Positions 38,491 to 46,415 of a stretch of 64,000 nucleotides of DNA are shown here, piece after piece (positions within the stretch are counted from its first letter, which is position 1; each line of letters starts with the position of its first letter). Below the pieces are notes generated by a model, which was given only the letters and a program-made list of their open reading frames with translations, made no database searches and was not told the DNA's origin. A program made the translations under genes and the position numbers. Source of the DNA: Actinacidiphila paucisporea (GTDB taxonomy: Bacteria > Actinomycetota > Actinomycetes > Streptomycetales > Streptomycetaceae); NCBI RefSeq assembly GCF_900142575.1, contig NZ_FRBI01000001.1, forward strand, positions 373,014 to 437,013, given 5' to 3'.

Positions 38491-39513
38491 ATGAACAGGC
38501 GCATCGTGACCATAGCCGTCGGCCTCGCGACCGCCGGCCTGCTGGCCGCCGGCTGCGGCGGGAAGGACGGCGGTGGCGACGGCGGGGACAAGCCGGCCGC
38601 GTCGTCCACCACGGAGAAGACCGCGGCCGCGGCCCCGATCATCACGCCCGCGGCGGCCGCCGCCGTCCTGGACAGCTACGAGAAGGTCAACAACACGGCC
38701 AACAAGACCCGGGACAAGGCGCTGCTCGGCACGGTCGAGGGCGGCGCGCTGTACCAGGAGGACTCCGCGGTCTACAAGCAGTACCCGAAGCTTTCGGCCA
38801 TGGCGAAGAAGGGCTACTTCGAGCCCTTCACCTACTCCCGGCGGCAGTTCTTCATCCCCACCACCGGCTCGTGGTTCATGGCCACCGCACACACCGGCGA
38901 CACCCTCCAGCTGCTGGTCTTCCGGCAGCAGTCCGGCGGCCGCTGGAAGATGGTCGTCGCCAACGACTACAAGGGCACGCTGCCCGCCCTGGCCAAGGGC
39001 CCGGACGGCGCCCCCGTGGTCGTCGCCCCCGACGCGACCGTCGGCGCCACCAAGCTCTCCGCCCTCGGCGCCGCGGTCAGCGACCTGCGCGCCTCCGGCG
39101 GCAAGAAGGCCGGCGCCGCGCTCGCCGACTCCGAGGTCAAGCGCGCCGCGGTCAAGGCGTACACGACCAGGAACGACCACTGGGGCCGCTACAAGAAGTG
39201 CCTGCGTACGGACTACGAGGCCGCCGGCACCAAATGGGACACCCCCTACACGAAATTCCCCGACACCTACGCGCTGAAGACCGCGGACGGCGGCGCGCTG
39301 GTCGCCTCGACCTCGTATTTCGTGATGCTGGACTTCTCCACCCGTCCCGACCTGTGCACGATGACGCCCGGCGGGGACACCTCGGCCTACGTGACCGGCG
39401 TGCAGACCGGCGTCCGCAGCCGCTACCTCAGCATGAACGTGGTCTCGGTGCCCGCCGCGGGCAAGCCCGTACAGCTCGGCGGGGACACGTTCCTGATCGG
39501 CGCCAGTTCGTGA
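38491..39513 (+). CDS. Secreted lipoprotein of unknown function
   Basis: The 340-residue protein has a lipoprotein signal ([20 protein letters not shown], lipobox LAAGC near residue 22), a Gly/Asp/Lys linker, then a mature domain beginning [26 protein letters not shown] and containing [21 protein letters not shown]. It looks like a conserved actinomycete envelope protein; I cannot name its family. A short inverted repeat GTCGTA-N5-TACGAC at 38445-38461 lies 30 bases before the start. Confidence 0.82.
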   Translation: MNRRIVTIAVGLATAGLLAAGCGGKDGGGDGGDKPAASSTTEKTAAAAPIITPAAAAAVLDSYEKVNNTANKTRDKALLGTVEGGALYQEDSAVYKQYPKLSAMAKKGYFEPFTYSRRQFFIPTTGSWFMATAHTGDTLQLLVFRQQSGGRWKMVVANDYKGTLPALAKGPDGAPVVVAPDATVGATKLSALGAAVSDLRASGGKKAGAALADSEVKRAAVKAYTTRNDHWGRYKKCLRTDYEAAGTKWDTPYTKFPDTYALKTADGGALVASTSYFVMLDFSTRPDLCTMTPGGDTSAYVTGVQTGVRSRYLSMNVVSVPAAGKPVQLGGDTFLIGASS

Positions 39514-39581
39514 ACGCCCTGCCCCCACACGCCCCCCGACCACTCCCGTACGCGCCGGGCGACCCCCGTACGATGGACCGC

Positions 39582-40562
39582 ATGACGACCGAAACCAGCC
39601 GCCGTGTCCTGCTCGCCGCCCCCCGCGGGTACTGCGCAGGCGTGGACCGCGCGGTGATCACCGTCGAGAAGGCGCTGGAGCAGTACGGCGCCCCGGTCTA
39701 CGTGCGCAAGCAGATCGTGCACAACAAATACGTCGTGCAGACCCTGGAGAAGAAGGGCGCCGTCTTCGTCGACGAGACGGCCGAAGTGCCGGAGAACGCC
39801 ATCGTGATCTTCTCCGCGCACGGCGTCGCCCCGGTCGTCCACGAGGAGGCCGGCCAGCGCCGACTCGCCTCGATCGACGCCACGTGCCCGCTGGTGACCA
39901 AGGTCCACAAGGAGGCCGTCAGGTACGCCAAGGAGGACTACGACATCCTGCTCATCGGCCACGAGGGCCACGAGGAGGTCGTCGGCACGATGGGCGAGGC
40001 GCCCGAGCGCACCCACCTGGTCGACGGCCCCAAGGACGTCGCCGACCTCGCCGTGCGCGACGAGTCCAAGGTCGTGTGGCTGTCCCAGACGACGCTGTCG
40101 GTCGACGAGACCATGGAGACGGTCGACGCGCTCAAGGAGCGCTTCCCCAACCTGCTCTCCCCGCCCAGCGACGACATCTGCTACGCCACCCAGAACCGCC
40201 AGGTCGCGGTCAAGCAGATCTCCGCCGAGGCCGACCTGGTCATCGTCGTCGGCTCCCGCAACTCCTCCAACGCCATCCGGCTGGTCGAGGTCGCCCTGCA
40301 GTCCGGCGCCGGGGCGTCGTATCTGGTGGACTTCGCCGACGAGTGCGAGGACGGATGGCTGGAGGGCGTCGCCACCGTCGGCGTCACCTCGGGCGCGTCG
40401 GTCCCGGAGATCCTGGTCGACCAGGTGCTGGAGTGGCTGGCGGTGCGCGGGTTCGCGGATGTCCAGGTCGTCACCTCGGCCCAGGAGTCCATCCAGTTCT
40501 CGCTGCCCAAGGAACTGCGCCGCGACCTGCGTGCGGAGGCCGCCGCGGGGGAATCGGCATAG
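39582..40562 (+). CDS. ispH: 4-hydroxy-3-methylbut-2-enyl diphosphate reductase
   Basis: The 326-residue iron-sulfur enzyme makes isopentenyl and dimethylallyl diphosphate at the last step of the non-mevalonate pathway. The three cluster cysteines are in [22 protein letters not shown] and [12 protein letters not shown], and the active-site Glu lies in [13 protein letters not shown]. No ribosome binding site precedes ATG 39582; TACGAT at 39569-39574 could be a -10 element for a leaderless message. ATG 39573 is an alternative three codons earlier. Confidence 0.96.
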   Translation: MTTETSRRVLLAAPRGYCAGVDRAVITVEKALEQYGAPVYVRKQIVHNKYVVQTLEKKGAVFVDETAEVPENAIVIFSAHGVAPVVHEEAGQRRLASIDATCPLVTKVHKEAVRYAKEDYDILLIGHEGHEEVVGTMGEAPERTHLVDGPKDVADLAVRDESKVVWLSQTTLSVDETMETVDALKERFPNLLSPPSDDICYATQNRQVAVKQISAEADLVIVVGSRNSSNAIRLVEVALQSGAGASYLVDFADECEDGWLEGVATVGVTSGASVPEILVDQVLEWLAVRGFADVQVVTSAQESIQFSLPKELRRDLRAEAAAGESA

Positions 40563-40652
40563 GGTGCGGTAATTTCCGCGGTGTCATCCCGCGCCTCCCG
40601 TGGGGGGAGCTACGAGAGGTGAGGCCAAGGGCCTGCCTCTAGCCTGGAGGTC

Positions 40653-41396
40653 ATGAACGTGTTCGGTGTGGACATCGGCGGTACGGGCATCAAGGGCGCC
40701 CCGGTCGACCTCGACAAGGGCGACCTGTCCGACGAGCGGTACAAAGTGCTGACCCCGCACCCGGCGACACCGGAAGCGGTGATCGACGGCGTCCACGAGG
40801 TCGTCACGCACTTCGGCTGGTCGGGGCCGCTCGGCGTCACCTTCCCCGGGGTCGTCGCGGACGGCGTCACCAGGACCGCGGCCAACGTGGACGCCGGCTG
40901 GATAGGCCTGGACGCCCGCAAGGCGATCGGCGAGCGCCTCGGGCTGCCCGTGGTGGTGCTCAACGACGCGGACGCGGCGGGCGTCGCCGAGATGACCTTC
41001 GGTGCCGGGCGCGGCATCGGCGGCACGGTCATCGTCCTGACGCTCGGTACGGGCATAGGCAGCGCCGTCTTCGTCGACGGCCGCCTGCTGCCCAACACCG
41101 AGCTGGGCCACCTGGAGCTGCACGGCCACGACGCGGAGCGGCGCGCGTCGGTCAAGGCCCGCGAGGACGAGGACCTGAGCTGGGAGCACTGGGCGCACCG
41201 GCTGCGCAAGTACCTGGCGCACGTCGAGATGCTGTTCTCGCCGAACCTCTTCGTGCTGGGCGGCGGCATCAGCCGCAAGGCCGACAAGTTCCTGCCCTAC
41301 CTGCAGGGCCACGGCATCAGCGCGCAGATCGTCCCCGCCGAGTTGCAGAACAACGCCGGGATCGTCGGCGCTGCGATGGCAGCCGCAAAGCTCTGA
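40653..41396 (+). CDS. ppgK: Polyphosphate glucokinase
   Basis: The 247-residue ROK-type kinase phosphorylates glucose using polyphosphate (or ATP). Motifs are FGVDIGGTGIKGAPVD, VVLNDADAAGVAEMTFGAG, the phosphate loop LTLGTGIGSAVFVDG and the unusual HLELHGHDAERRASVKAREDEDLSWEHWA region characteristic of actinomycete PpgK. TAGCCT ends seven bases before the ATG, so this gene may be transcribed without a leader. Its 3' end overlaps the convergent DUF6542 gene by 80 bases. Confidence 0.95.
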   Translation: MNVFGVDIGGTGIKGAPVDLDKGDLSDERYKVLTPHPATPEAVIDGVHEVVTHFGWSGPLGVTFPGVVADGVTRTAANVDAGWIGLDARKAIGERLGLPVVVLNDADAAGVAEMTFGAGRGIGGTVIVLTLGTGIGSAVFVDGRLLPNTELGHLELHGHDAERRASVKAREDEDLSWEHWAHRLRKYLAHVEMLFSPNLFVLGGGISRKADKFLPYLQGHGISAQIVPAELQNNAGIVGAAMAAAKL

Positions 41397-41883
41397 TCCC
41401 GACGATCAGCGCGGCCAGCACGGTCCCGGTGTAGAGCCACCCGGTCATCAGCGCGAGCCCGGTGAAGAGTCCGAGCAGCCGCCCGACCAGCCCGCCGTCC
41501 CCGCTGTCGGCGGTCAGCCCGATCCCCAGCGCGAAGGCGATCGGCGCCGACACCGGGGCCGCCACCAGGTCGTACGGGCGCACGTAGACCGCGGCGGTCG
41601 CGCACACCGCGACGAAGACGACGCCGAAGAAGACGCCGGGCCCGTCGAAGAGCATCGCGTCGACGGTGCCGGCCAGCACCGTCACCACGGTCACCAGCAC
41701 GCCGGTGCCCAGGCCGGTCAGCCGCGCCCTGGGCCGCTGGACCGTACGCAGCCGGCGGATCAGCGCGGCCGGCGCGGCGCGCGGGGGCGGCGCCGACGGG
41801 CGGTAGACCCCCGTCGCGGCCTCTCCGCCGGGTGCCGGAGGCGGGGCGGCGGGACCGCCCGGTCGCGCACTGTGTTGATCCAC
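41317..41883 (-). CDS. DUF6542 membrane protein
   Basis: The 188-residue protein has a Pro-rich cytoplasmic head and about four helices (LTGLGTGVLVTVVTVLAGTV; GVFFGVVFVAVCATAAVYV; VSAPIAFALGIGLTA; LALMTGWLYTGTVLAALIVG), the DUF6542 pattern seen in actinomycetes. The last 27 residues are Arg/Ser-rich and antisense to the ppgK 3' end, suggesting that this tail arose by readthrough into the neighbour. The start is GTG 41883, within a CCTAC-N5-GTAGG palindrome. Confidence 0.7.
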   Translation of the reverse strand: MDQHSARPGGPAAPPPAPGGEAATGVYRPSAPPPRAAPAALIRRLRTVQRPRARLTGLGTGVLVTVVTVLAGTVDAMLFDGPGVFFGVVFVAVCATAAVYVRPYDLVAAPVSAPIAFALGIGLTADSGDGGLVGRLLGLFTGLALMTGWLYTGTVLAALIVGIRALRLPSQRRRSRRCSATRRGRSAR

Positions 41884-42058
41884 CTACTCAAAGTAGGCGC
41901 CGCGCACCGGGAAAACGTGCAGCCGACCCGGTATTTCGCCCGGCTGGGCGCCTGCGTTCGAAGCGGGGCGGGTGCCGCGCCCCGGCCCCGTAGACTGGCG
42001 GCCGGCATCCGGCCTGCGGACGCCGGCCTCGTTACGGGAAGCTACGGGAAGTCGCCAC

Positions 42059-43147
42059 GTGTCGCTCACCATCGGAATCGTCGGTCTGCCGAATGTCGGC
42101 AAGTCGACGCTCTTCAACGCCCTGACCAAGAACGACGTGCTCGCGGCCAACTACCCGTTCGCCACGATCGAGCCCAACGTCGGCGTGGTCGGCGTCCCCG
42201 ACCCCCGCCTCGACACGCTCGCCGGCATCTTCCACTCGGCCCGCGTCCTGCCCGCCACCGTCGACTTCGTCGATATCGCCGGCATCGTCCGCGGCGCCTC
42301 CGTGGGCGAGGGCCTGGGCAACAAGTTCCTCGCGAACATCCGCGAGTCCGACGCGATCTGCCAGGTCATCCGGGCCTTCAAGGACGAGAACGTCGTCCAC
42401 GTCGACGGCAAGGTCTCGCCCAAGGACGACATCGAGACCATCAACACCGAGCTGATCCTCGCCGACCTCCAGTCCGTCGAGAAGGCCATCCCGCGCCTGA
42501 CGAAGGAAGCCCGCCTCCAGAAGGAGAAGGTCGCGGTCCTGGCCGCCACCGAGGCCGCCCAGGCCATCCTGGCCGCCGGCGACACCCTCTTCTCCCACGG
42601 CATCACCAAGGACACCGAACAGGGCGCCCTCCTCCACGAGCTGCACCTGCTCACCACCAAGCCCTTCCTCTACGTCTTCAACGTCGACGAGGACGAGCTG
42701 ACCGACGAGGCCTTCAAGGACGAGCAGCGCGCCCTGGTCGCCCCCGCCGAAGCGATCTTCCTCAACGCCAAGCTCGAATGCGACCTGGCCGAACTGGACG
42801 ACGCGGAAGCCCTCGAACTCCTCCAGTCCGTCGGCCAGCAGGAACCCGGCCTGTCCACCCTCGCCCGCGTCGGCTTCGAGACCCTCGGCCTCCAGACCTA
42901 CCTCACCGCCGGCCCGAAGGAATCCCGCGCCTGGACCATCAAGCGCGGCGCCACCGCCCCCGAGGCCGCCGGCGTCATCCACACCGACTTCCAAAAAGGC
43001 TTCATCAAGGCCGAGGTCATCTCCTTCGCCGACCTGGTCGCCACCGGCTCCGTGGCCGAGGCCCGCGCCAAGGGCAAGGCCCGCATGGAGGGCAAGGACT
43101 ACGTGATGCAGGACGGCGACGTGGTGGAGTTCCGCTTCAACGTGTGA
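42059..43147 (+). CDS. ychF: YchF/OLA1 family redox-regulated ATPase
   Basis: The 362-residue Obg-like protein has the nucleotide loop GIVGLPNVGKSTLFNALT, the G3-like DIAGIVRGASVGEGLGNKFLA and FNVDEDEL at the G4 position (which is why YchF prefers ATP), a coiled-coil insertion and a C-terminal TGS domain (FQKGFIKAEVISFADLV). It associates with ribosomes. The GTG 42059 start is preceded by GGGAAG within a duplicated TACGGGAAG unit. Confidence 0.96.
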   Translation: MSLTIGIVGLPNVGKSTLFNALTKNDVLAANYPFATIEPNVGVVGVPDPRLDTLAGIFHSARVLPATVDFVDIAGIVRGASVGEGLGNKFLANIRESDAICQVIRAFKDENVVHVDGKVSPKDDIETINTELILADLQSVEKAIPRLTKEARLQKEKVAVLAATEAAQAILAAGDTLFSHGITKDTEQGALLHELHLLTTKPFLYVFNVDEDELTDEAFKDEQRALVAPAEAIFLNAKLECDLAELDDAEALELLQSVGQQEPGLSTLARVGFETLGLQTYLTAGPKESRAWTIKRGATAPEAAGVIHTDFQKGFIKAEVISFADLVATGSVAEARAKGKARMEGKDYVMQDGDVVEFRFNV

Positions 43148-43209
43148 GTGATTACATGGAGGCGGCCTGACCTGCGAGGAAGCGACTTGTGCTGCCGTGC
43201 GGTCCCCAG

Positions 43210-43219
43210 CGGTCCGCAG
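43210..43219. repeat. CGGTCCGCAG motif left of the ATPase gene
   Basis: CGGTCCGCAG here recurs exactly at 44898-44907, on the other side of the ATPase gene, where it forms part of the tandem series AGTCCGCAAACGGTCCGCAG. Such GTCCGCAAA-type repeats often accompany integrase or attachment regions of actinomycete mobile elements, but no integrase gene is present here. Confidence 0.35.
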
Positions 43220-43354
43220 AATTTCGGATGCACCTGACGTCCTGGGTGCGGATCGCCGCTTGGTGAGGCCGCCTACCTGCCGGGCAACCGGCTGTGCGAG
43301 GGCGCGATGGACGGCTGGCGACGGTCCGGCAGCTGTTGGCGGCGCCCTATGTTG

Positions 43355-43385
43355 CTAACATGGATGTTCGTGACATGTATGTTAG
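43355..43385. promoter_or_regulatory. Inverted repeat upstream of the accessory ATPase
   Basis: CTAACATGGATGT (43355-43367) and ACATGTATGTTAG (43373-43385) pair over 13 bases with two mismatches around TCGTG. It lies 31 bases before the start codon in an unusually AT-rich stretch, which suggests a regulated promoter of foreign origin. Confidence 0.5.
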
Positions 43386-43415
43386 TAGTGCGCGCTGAGG
43401 TGCGGAGGTCTGTCC

Positions 43416-44834
43416 ATGGTGGATTTCGTCGGTCGCCAGCATGAGCTGGCCACGCTGGCGACCGAGTTGCAGAAGGTCGCCGCGCGGGTCGGGGGCGAGC
43501 GGCCGGGGCGGTGTGTGATGTTGCGCGGACGGCGGCGGGTAGGAAAGTCGCGGCTGGTCGAGCGGTTCGTGGAGCGCTCCGGAGCCCCGTTCTTGTTCTA
43601 CGCGGCCACCGGTTCGTCTCCTGGGGATGATCTGGCACGGCTGGCCCGCGACGCCCAGGCGTCGACGCTGCCATTGGCGCACCTGGTTGCCGCCGCACGG
43701 CCCGAGAACTGGGACGCCGCGTTCGATGTGCTGGCGGCGGCGCTGCCCGCCGACCGGGCGAGCGTGCTGGTCATCGACGAGGTGCCCTACCTGATGGATG
43801 CCGACGGCGCCTTCGAGGGGATGCTGCAGCGAGCCTGGGACAGGGCACTGGAGGCAAAGCCGGTGCTGCTGGTCCTCATCGGCTCGGATCTGTCGATGAT
43901 GGAGGCACTGAACAGCTATGGTCGGCCCTTCCATCAGCGCGGCCGCGAGATGGTGCTCGGGCCGCTGAACCCCGCCGACGTGGGGCGGATGCTGGGGTTG
44001 GATCCGGCGCAAGCCTTCGACGCAGCGCTGGTCACCGGTGGGCTGCCGCTGATCTGCGCGGAATGGCCGCATGGCGCGGGGCTGTGGGACTTCCTCGGCG
44101 ACGAGCTGGACGATCCGGTCTCCGCCCTGCTGGTGTCGGCAGAGCGCTCTCTTGCCGCCGAGTTCCCGCCGCAGGCTCAAGCCCGTGCGGTGCTGACGGC
44201 GATCGGCAGTGGCGAGCGGACCTTCACCAATATCGCCCGCGCGGCCGGCGGAATCGGGGCCACGCCGCTGCAGCGCGCGCTGGAGTTGCTCACGGACAAG
44301 CGGATCGTGGCAGCAGAGCTGCCCGTTTCGCTGCGCCCCTCGAAGGACCGCCGCTACCGGGTGACCGATCCCTACCTGCGATTCTGGTTGCACCTGCTGG
44401 GCCCCTACATGGGGGAGATCGAGCGCGGGCGGGGCGATCTGACCCTGGCGCGGATCAGGGAGAGCTGGACGAGTTGGCGCGGCCGGGCCGTCGAGCCGCT
44501 CGTCCGCGAGGCGATCGCCCGGATCCTGCCCGACGACCGGCTGCCCGCAGCTCCTGCGGTCGGTGGCTACTGGACCCGTACCAATGATGTCGAGATCGAC
44601 ATCGTCGGGGCGGACCGCGCCCCCATCGCCAAGGAGCTGCTCTTCGTCGGCTCCATCAAGTGGCTGGAGCAGTCGCCCTTCGACCGGCACGACCTGGCCG
44701 CCCTCCATCGACACCGGGCTGCCCTCACCAACGAACCTGTCGCGGTCGTGGCGGTCTCGCGCAGCGGGGTCGACTCTCCGGGGCTCGACGCGGCCTACAG
44801 CCCCGGCGATCTGCTGGCCGCCTGGCCGCTGTGA
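43416..44834 (+). CDS. AAA-type ATPase with DUF234-like C-terminal domain
   Basis: The 472-residue protein begins MVDFVGRQHELATL, typical of the archaeal-type STAND/AAA ATPases. Walker A is GRRRVGKSRLVE (about residue 40), Walker B VLVIDEVPYL. A winged-helix segment follows, then a C-terminal DUF234 region with VEIDIVGADRAPIAKELLFVGSIKW, whose Glu-Asp and Ile-Lys spacing resembles a PD-(D/E)xK nuclease core. Family members are widespread and sporadic; functions are not known. The codon use is less GC-biased than neighbours, and the gene looks recently acquired. Confidence 0.8.
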   Translation: MVDFVGRQHELATLATELQKVAARVGGERPGRCVMLRGRRRVGKSRLVERFVERSGAPFLFYAATGSSPGDDLARLARDAQASTLPLAHLVAAARPENWDAAFDVLAAALPADRASVLVIDEVPYLMDADGAFEGMLQRAWDRALEAKPVLLVLIGSDLSMMEALNSYGRPFHQRGREMVLGPLNPADVGRMLGLDPAQAFDAALVTGGLPLICAEWPHGAGLWDFLGDELDDPVSALLVSAERSLAAEFPPQAQARAVLTAIGSGERTFTNIARAAGGIGATPLQRALELLTDKRIVAAELPVSLRPSKDRRYRVTDPYLRFWLHLLGPYMGEIERGRGDLTLARIRESWTSWRGRAVEPLVREAIARILPDDRLPAAPAVGGYWTRTNDVEIDIVGADRAPIAKELLFVGSIKWLEQSPFDRHDLAALHRHRAALTNEPVAVVAVSRSGVDSPGLDAAYSPGDLLAAWPL

Positions 44835-45191
44835 GCGGGGATCGCAGGCGAGGCGAGGCAGGCCGGCATGCACGGGTGCGTACAAGCAGTCCGCAAACGG
44901 TCCGCAGGACACTCGAAAGCGACCGGCACACGCAAACGCCTGCCAACGCCGTAACGCCTGGTCACGGCCATGATCGGCGCTCCGCCGCAGGTCAGGTCCG
45001 GCCCGGATACGTTCCGCTTCAACGTGCAGGCACCTCGTTGCTTTATGTGAGGTGCGGCAAGCGTGCAGGTCGGAAGGGGTCGAGCTCTGGCGAGTCCGGC
45101 CCCTCCTGTATTCCCGTGCTGACTTGGTGTTGACCCGAGGATGCTTTGCGACAGGTGCCCGTGGGTGTTTGAGTGACTAGGCGGGCGCAGA
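44835..45191. other. Gene-free accessory stretch with GTCCGCA repeats
   Basis: I see no gene here. At 44888-44910 lies a tandem AGTCCGCAAACGGTCCGCAG, and ACGCAAACG recurs at 44940-44948. This resembles the tail or attachment region of an integrase-bearing element, but no integrase remains. The stretch separates the DUF234 ATPase from the MNT-HEPN pair and is probably remnant mobile DNA. Confidence 0.4.
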
Positions 45192-45241
45192 GTGTTACTT
45201 TCACTGGGCGCTTGATATCCTGCGTCCAATGAAAGTGTCAC
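45192..45241. promoter_or_regulatory. 20-bp inverted repeat spanning the start of the nucleotidyltransferase gene
   Basis: Positions 45192-45211 and 45222-45241 are inverted copies matching at 16 of 20 bases around a 10-base core (TTGATATCCT). The right arm covers the ATG at 45229. The protein has an N-terminal winged helix, so autoregulation by binding here is a natural guess. Confidence 0.6.
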
Positions 45242-45819
45242 CAAGTCTGCTCCCCATCCTCCGGTCTCGTATGCAGGGCGAGCTCCTCGCCTTGGCGCTC
45301 CTGCACCCGGACCGCGAGTACAGCATCGCGGAGCTCGCGGCCGAGGTCGGCGTGACGCCCACCGCTGTCCTGCGGGAGGTTGACCGGTTGGTCGGCGGTG
45401 GCATCCTGACCGATCGGCGCGTGGGGCGCAGTCGCCTCGTCAAGGCCCGCACGGATACTCCGCTGTACCGTCCGCTGAGTGAGCTCATGTCCGTCTCCTT
45501 CGGCCCTGTGTCCGTGCTCACCGATGCGCTCGCCGGACTCGAAGGCGTGGAGCGCGCCTATATCCATGGCTCGTGGGCCGCTAGGTACAACGGTGAGCCG
45601 GGGCTGCCGCCTGCTGATGTGGATGTCCTCGTTGTGGGTGCCCCGGATGCCGACGCGCTCTTCGACCTGGCCGAGGAGGCTTCACGGCGCTTGCGCCGTG
45701 AAGTCAACGTTCATCGGGTCTCCGTCGAGGCGTGGGGGGCCCCTACGGGCGATCCGTTCCTCACCAGCGTTCGCGAACGTCCGCTGGTACAGCTGAACCT
45801 TGACGTGGAGGTGGAGTGA
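45229..45819 (+). CDS. Winged-helix MNT-type nucleotidyltransferase (antitoxin-like)
   Basis: The 196-residue protein joins a winged helix (residues 15-75: LLALALLHPDREYSIAELAAEVGVTPTAVLREVDRLV) to a minimal nucleotidyltransferase domain with the GSWAARY and DVDVLVVG catalytic motifs near residues 113-135. In MNT-HEPN toxin-antitoxin pairs the transferase modifies and silences the HEPN RNase. The GTGA overlap with the next gene, which is HEPN-like, supports this reading. No ribosome binding site is apparent before ATG 45229. Confidence 0.85.
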   Translation: MKVSPSLLPILRSRMQGELLALALLHPDREYSIAELAAEVGVTPTAVLREVDRLVGGGILTDRRVGRSRLVKARTDTPLYRPLSELMSVSFGPVSVLTDALAGLEGVERAYIHGSWAARYNGEPGLPPADVDVLVVGAPDADALFDLAEEASRRLRREVNVHRVSVEAWGAPTGDPFLTSVRERPLVQLNLDVEVE

Positions 45820-46284
45820 CGCGCTGGAATCAGGGGCGGTCGACGGTTGACGCGCTCATCGCCGGCGGCGGACTTGAACGAGTCCCCGCTTCCATGGAGT
45901 CCGCCGAAGCGGAACTGGTTCGGGCGCGCACCCATGTCGGCTCCGCGCGGCAGTTGGCGGCCACAGACCCGGAGGGTGCGTACACGCTGGCCTATGACGC
46001 CGCGCGCAGAGCGCTGGCCGCGGTATTGCAGAACCAGGGGCTGCGTGCGACCAGTCGTGGTGGTCATACCGTCATCTATGAGGCCGTGCGGGCGCAGCTC
46101 GACCCGCCCCTCGGGTCCATGCGGCGTCCTTTCAACCGCATGCGAGCCCCGGCGCAACGAAGTCGAGTACCGGTCGTCGGAGGCCCCCGCTGTGATGCCG
46201 GAGGAGGTTGCGGGCGACTTGGCGAAGGTGGAGGCGCTCATCGAGCTCGCGGAGAAGGCGATTCCGAACATGCCGCGTTACTGA
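45816..46284 (+). pseudogene. HEPN domain protein (toxin-like) disrupted by a frameshift
   Basis: The frame from GTG 45816 encodes a HEPN-type helical domain: AEAELVRARTHVGSARQLA, DPEGAYTLAYDAARRALAAVL and GLRATSRGGHTVIYEAV. At about 46142-46150, in a CCCC run, it slips. The true C-terminus, RRNEVEYRSSEAPAVMPEEV to IPNMPRY ending at 46284, continues in the +1 frame, while the original frame reads 158 residues of random tail to 46292. Gaining one base (or losing two) would restore it. The RRNEVEY stretch holds the expected active-site region. The pair resembles the HEPN family seen in SAV_6107-like proteins. Confidence 0.8.
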
Positions 46285-46415
46285 AGCCCTGATCTGCCGA
46301 CTCGGTCGCGGGGTGGGAGAGCTGTCGCGTGCGTTCCGCTGCAACGTGTGGCGGGTGCCGGCCGGTTGGCCGTCCGGGACGTTCCCGGACGGCCGACCGG
46401 ACGGATCACACCGGC

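Noticed and set aside
42041..42058. Duplicated TACGGGAAG as a functional double operator before ychF
   Set aside because: It is a short tandem duplication that includes the ribosome binding site; no further symmetry supports an operator.
43148..43415. tRNA gene as island attachment site
   Set aside because: No cloverleaf or CCA-type end could be found after ychF.
43210..46300. Complete novel defence island
   Set aside because: The ATPase, MNT and HEPN genes are suggestive, but the HEPN gene is broken and no integrase, restriction or other defence gene is present.
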